NCBI GenBank assembly: GCA_003136615.1
Contig: PLFA01000055.1
Location: forward strand, 23,984-49,361
Direction of reading: 5' to 3'
Length of the DNA stretch: 25,378 nucleotides
Origin: Caulobacteraceae bacterium
Lineage (GTDB): Bacteria; Pseudomonadota; Alphaproteobacteria; Caulobacterales; Caulobacteraceae
The position numbers were made by a program, and so were the translations under genes. A model generated the notes under the pieces. The model saw only the letters and a list, made by a program, of their open reading frames with translations. It was not told the origin of the DNA and searched no databases. Below are positions 23,092-25,378 of the stretch, one piece after another (the first letter of the stretch is position 1; each line of letters begins with the position of its first letter).

Positions 23092-25378
23092 GCCTTTCGG
23101 CCGAGATGAAGCGTGTGATCCATGCGCCAGGCGCCCTCAGACTATCGGGCGCGCCCGAGGGATTCGACGCCCTTGTGCTTGCTGACGTCGCCCGCGCCCG
23201 TGGCGGTCTCAGCGTTTTCGTCGCGCGTGACGCCTCGCGCGCCTTAGCCTTTACCGAGGCCATGGCGTTCTTTGCGCCGGAGATCGAGATCCTCTCCTTC
23301 TCGGGATGGGACTGTCTGCCCTACGACCGCGTGGGACCCTCAGCCGGAACATCCGCGGCCCGGATGGCCACCTTGACGCGGTTAGCTCAAGGCCTGGAAG
23401 GAGCCGCGCCTCGGCTGCTTATCACCACGGCCACGGCCCTTGTCCAGCGCGTCCCGGCGCGGGAGCTTGTGGCGACAGGGGGATATTCCACCGGAATAGG
23501 CGCACGTGTCGACGTGCCGGATCTCGCGCGTTACTTCGCCATAAATGGCTATCAGCGCGCCTCCACGGTCTCGGAGCATGGAGAGTTCGCCATAAGAGGG
23601 GGTGTTATCGACGTCTATCCTCCAGGGACCGCGGAGCCCGTGCGGCTCGACCTCTTCGGCGACACCCTTGAATCCATCCGAGGCTTTGATCCCGAAACCC
23701 AAAGGTCCACCCGCCAATTGAAATCTGTCAGTCTGCCGCCGGTCAGCGAAACTTTGCTGGACCCAGCGGCCGTCGCGCGGTTTCGAACCGGCTATCTGGC
23801 CGCTTTTGGCGCGCCGGGAGATGATCCGCTCTACGCCACCGTGAGCGAGGGGGGCCGACGGGCTGGCATGGAGCATTGGCTCCCGCTCTTCTATGATCGC
23901 CTGGAAACTCTGTTCGACTACTTGCCGCCCGAAAGCCTGATCTGTTTCGATCACCTGGCTCTGGAGGCGCGCGATGAGCGGCTGACCCTTGTGGGCGACG
24001 CCTTCGCCGCGCGGGAAGAGGCGGAACGCAAAAATCACTACCGCGCCCTGCCGCCGGATCGGCTTTACCTTACCGTCCATGACTGGGACGAAGCCATGGC
24101 TTCGCGCCCAAGTCGTCAGTTCAGTCCCTTCCAGACCGACATCGCCGATGATGTGGTGGACATGGGCGCGAAGCTCGGCCGAAGTTTCGCCGCCGAGCGA
24201 GCCCAGGACAGCGTCAATCTTTTCGAGGCGACAGCGGATCACGCGCGTAACCTGGCGGCGAGCGGCCGGCGGGTGATCTTCGCCTCCTGGTCGGCGGGCT
24301 CGGCCGATCGTCTGGGCGCAATGCTTGCTGATCATGGCCTGAGGGGTGTGCCCCTGGCGCCCTATTGGCAAGCCGCGAGAGCGGCGGACCCCAAGAGACC
24401 GCAACGGGCAGTCCTGCCCCTTGAGCGCGGTTTCGAGACGGAGTCCCTGGCGGTCATTTCAGAAACCGACATTTTGGGCGACCGCCTGGCCAGACCGCAA
24501 CGGCGTCGGCGCGCCGCCAATTTTCTGGCTGAAGCCTCGGCGCTTAGTCCGGGTGATGTCGTGGTGCATATAGACCACGGCATCGGCCGGTATGCGGGGC
24601 TGAAAACGCTTGAGATCATGCAGGCGCCGCATGACTGCCTCGAACTTCACTATGCCGCCGAGTCGAAACTCTATCTTCCCGTGGAGAATATTGACCTGCT
24701 CACCCGCTTTGGCGCGGACGGCGAGGGCGTTTCCCTGGACCGACTGGGCGGCGCCGCGTGGCAGGCCAGGCGCGCGCGGGCGAAGGAACGGCTGCGGGAT
24801 ATGGCGGAGGGGCTGATCGCCATCGCCGCCGCACGCGCCACGCGTGAAATTGAGGTCACCGACCCGCCGCAAGGTCTCTTCGACGAGTTCTGCGCCCGCT
24901 TCCCCTATGACGAGACGGACGATCAGCTGAACGCGATTAGCGATGTGCTCACGGACCTCGCCTCTGGAAAGCCGATGGACCGGCTCATCTGCGGCGATGT
25001 GGGATTTGGCAAGACGGAAGTCGCCCTGCGGGCCGCCTTTGTTATGGCCATGAGCGGTCGGCAGGTGGCGATCGTTTGCCCCACGACGCTCCTGGCGCGC
25101 CAACACTTCACCACATTCTCCGCGCGGTTTCAGGGATGGCCGGTGCGCGTTCGCCGCCTTTCGCGCCTTGTGCCTGCCGCCGAGGCTTCCGAAACCCGGG
25201 AGGGCCTCGCCAAGGGCGAGATCGAGGTGGTCATCGGAACCCACGCCGTCCTATCAAGCCAGGTCAAGTTCAAGGATCTCGGTCTCGTAATCGTCGACGA
25301 GGAGCAGCATTTTGGCGTCAAGCACAAGGAAGCGCTGAAGGCGCTACGGGCTGAGGTGCATGTGCTGACCCTGACGGC
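23088..25378 (+). CDS. mfd: Transcription-repair coupling factor, C-terminus outside window
   Basis: ATP-dependent translocase that displaces RNA polymerase stalled at lesions and recruits UvrA. 763 codons are open from the GTG at 23088 to the window edge; complete Mfd is about 1150 residues, so the rest of the translocase and the TRCF domain are missing. The UvrB-like N-terminal module is seen in LSGAPEGFDALVLADVARAR, SWDCLPYDR-like GWDCLPYDRVGPSAG and GGVIDVYPPGTAEPVRLDLF. The RNA-polymerase-interacting (CarD-like) domain starts near residue 487 (LSPGDVVVHIDHGIGRYAGL). Walker A is GDVGFGKT (636-643) and Walker B is VDEEQHFGV (about 737). An ATG at 23106 is an alternative start; GTG is preferred because the upstream codons keep the expected N-terminal spacing. 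Confidence 0.95.
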   Translation, partial: MSLSAEMKRVIHAPGALRLSGAPEGFDALVLADVARARGGLSVFVARDASRALAFTEAMAFFAPEIEILSFSGWDCLPYDRVGPSAGTSAARMATLTRLAQGLEGAAPRLLITTATALVQRVPARELVATGGYSTGIGARVDVPDLARYFAINGYQRASTVSEHGEFAIRGGVIDVYPPGTAEPVRLDLFGDTLESIRGFDPETQRSTRQLKSVSLPPVSETLLDPAAVARFRTGYLAAFGAPGDDPLYATVSEGGRRAGMEHWLPLFYDRLETLFDYLPPESLICFDHLALEARDERLTLVGDAFAAREEAERKNHYRALPPDRLYLTVHDWDEAMASRPSRQFSPFQTDIADDVVDMGAKLGRSFAAERAQDSVNLFEATADHARNLAASGRRVIFASWSAGSADRLGAMLADHGLRGVPLAPYWQAARAADPKRPQRAVLPLERGFETESLAVISETDILGDRLARPQRRRRAANFLAEASALSPGDVVVHIDHGIGRYAGLKTLEIMQAPHDCLELHYAAESKLYLPVENIDLLTRFGADGEGVSLDRLGGAAWQARRARAKERLRDMAEGLIAIAAARATREIEVTDPPQGLFDEFCARFPYDETDDQLNAISDVLTDLASGKPMDRLICGDVGFGKTEVALRAAFVMAMSGRQVAIVCPTTLLARQHFTTFSARFQGWPVRVRRLSRLVPAAEASETREGLAKGEIEVVIGTHAVLSSQVKFKDLGLVIVDEEQHFGVKHKEALKALRAEVHVLTLT

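Noticed and set aside
23382..24404. Long open frame antisense to mfd (340 codons)
   Set aside because: Opposes a strongly conserved Mfd region and has no domain resemblance; typical antisense shadow in GC-rich DNA.
1..25378. Mobile elements, CRISPR arrays, toxin-antitoxin or defence genes
   Set aside because: No transposase, integrase, terminal inverted repeats, spaced direct repeats or defence domains are visible; gene content and base composition look uniformly chromosomal.

Overview
The window is GC-rich, gene-dense chromosomal DNA from an alphaproteobacterium, most likely Caulobacterales or a close relative. The placement is my inference from gene content: a class I PHA synthase, an AlaC-type aminotransferase next to hom and recJ, a bacterial homologue of the mitochondrial complex I 18 kDa (NDUFS4) subunit, the DUF3297 and SdhE small proteins beside recG and mfd, and a pair of GANTC sites of the CcrM type. 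I see no insertion sequence, phage gene, CRISPR array, toxin-antitoxin pair or recognisable defence system. Almost everything is housekeeping, and I did not find a clearly new system.

Layout. Positions 1-1157 (minus) are the N-terminal two thirds of phaC, cut by the window edge. Divergent from it, 1213-6060 (plus) holds a small secreted protein of unknown function, alaC, hom and recJ. From 6125 to 8164 there are three tRNA genes (Glu-TTC, Pro-TGG, Arg-TCT) interleaved with a two-domain cold-shock protein, a PaaI-like thioesterase and the NDUFS4-like complex I subunit. Next to tRNA-Arg lies a 5'-truncated remnant of a glyoxalase/VOC gene, followed by a thiolase (8638-9873).

A minus-strand block at 9897-12929 is a tight sulfur amino acid operon, cysK-sseA-metC: cysteine synthesis, mercaptopyruvate sulfur transfer and cystathionine cleavage. 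Upstream, also on the minus strand, a photolyase gene and a cyclopropane-fatty-acid-synthase-like gene overlap by an ATGA. They are preceded by a good match to the ECF sigma-E (RpoE/ChrR, singlet oxygen) promoter as I remember it. That makes the pair a likely light and oxidative-stress operon, and it is the best regulatory observation in the window.

Divergent from the photolyase, kdsA-hldE-hldD (15826-19171) form a translationally coupled operon for the LPS inner core sugars Kdo and heptose. It is followed by a membrane-anchored DUF3089 alpha/beta-hydrolase-like protein in which the nucleophile-elbow serine appears to be glutamate. That gene converges on and overlaps recG (minus). Divergent from recG are a DUF3297 gene, sdhE (flavinylation of succinate dehydrogenase) and mfd (transcription-repair coupling), the last cut by the right edge. 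DNA repair and restart (recJ, phr, recG, mfd) is thus well represented, though in separate transcription units.
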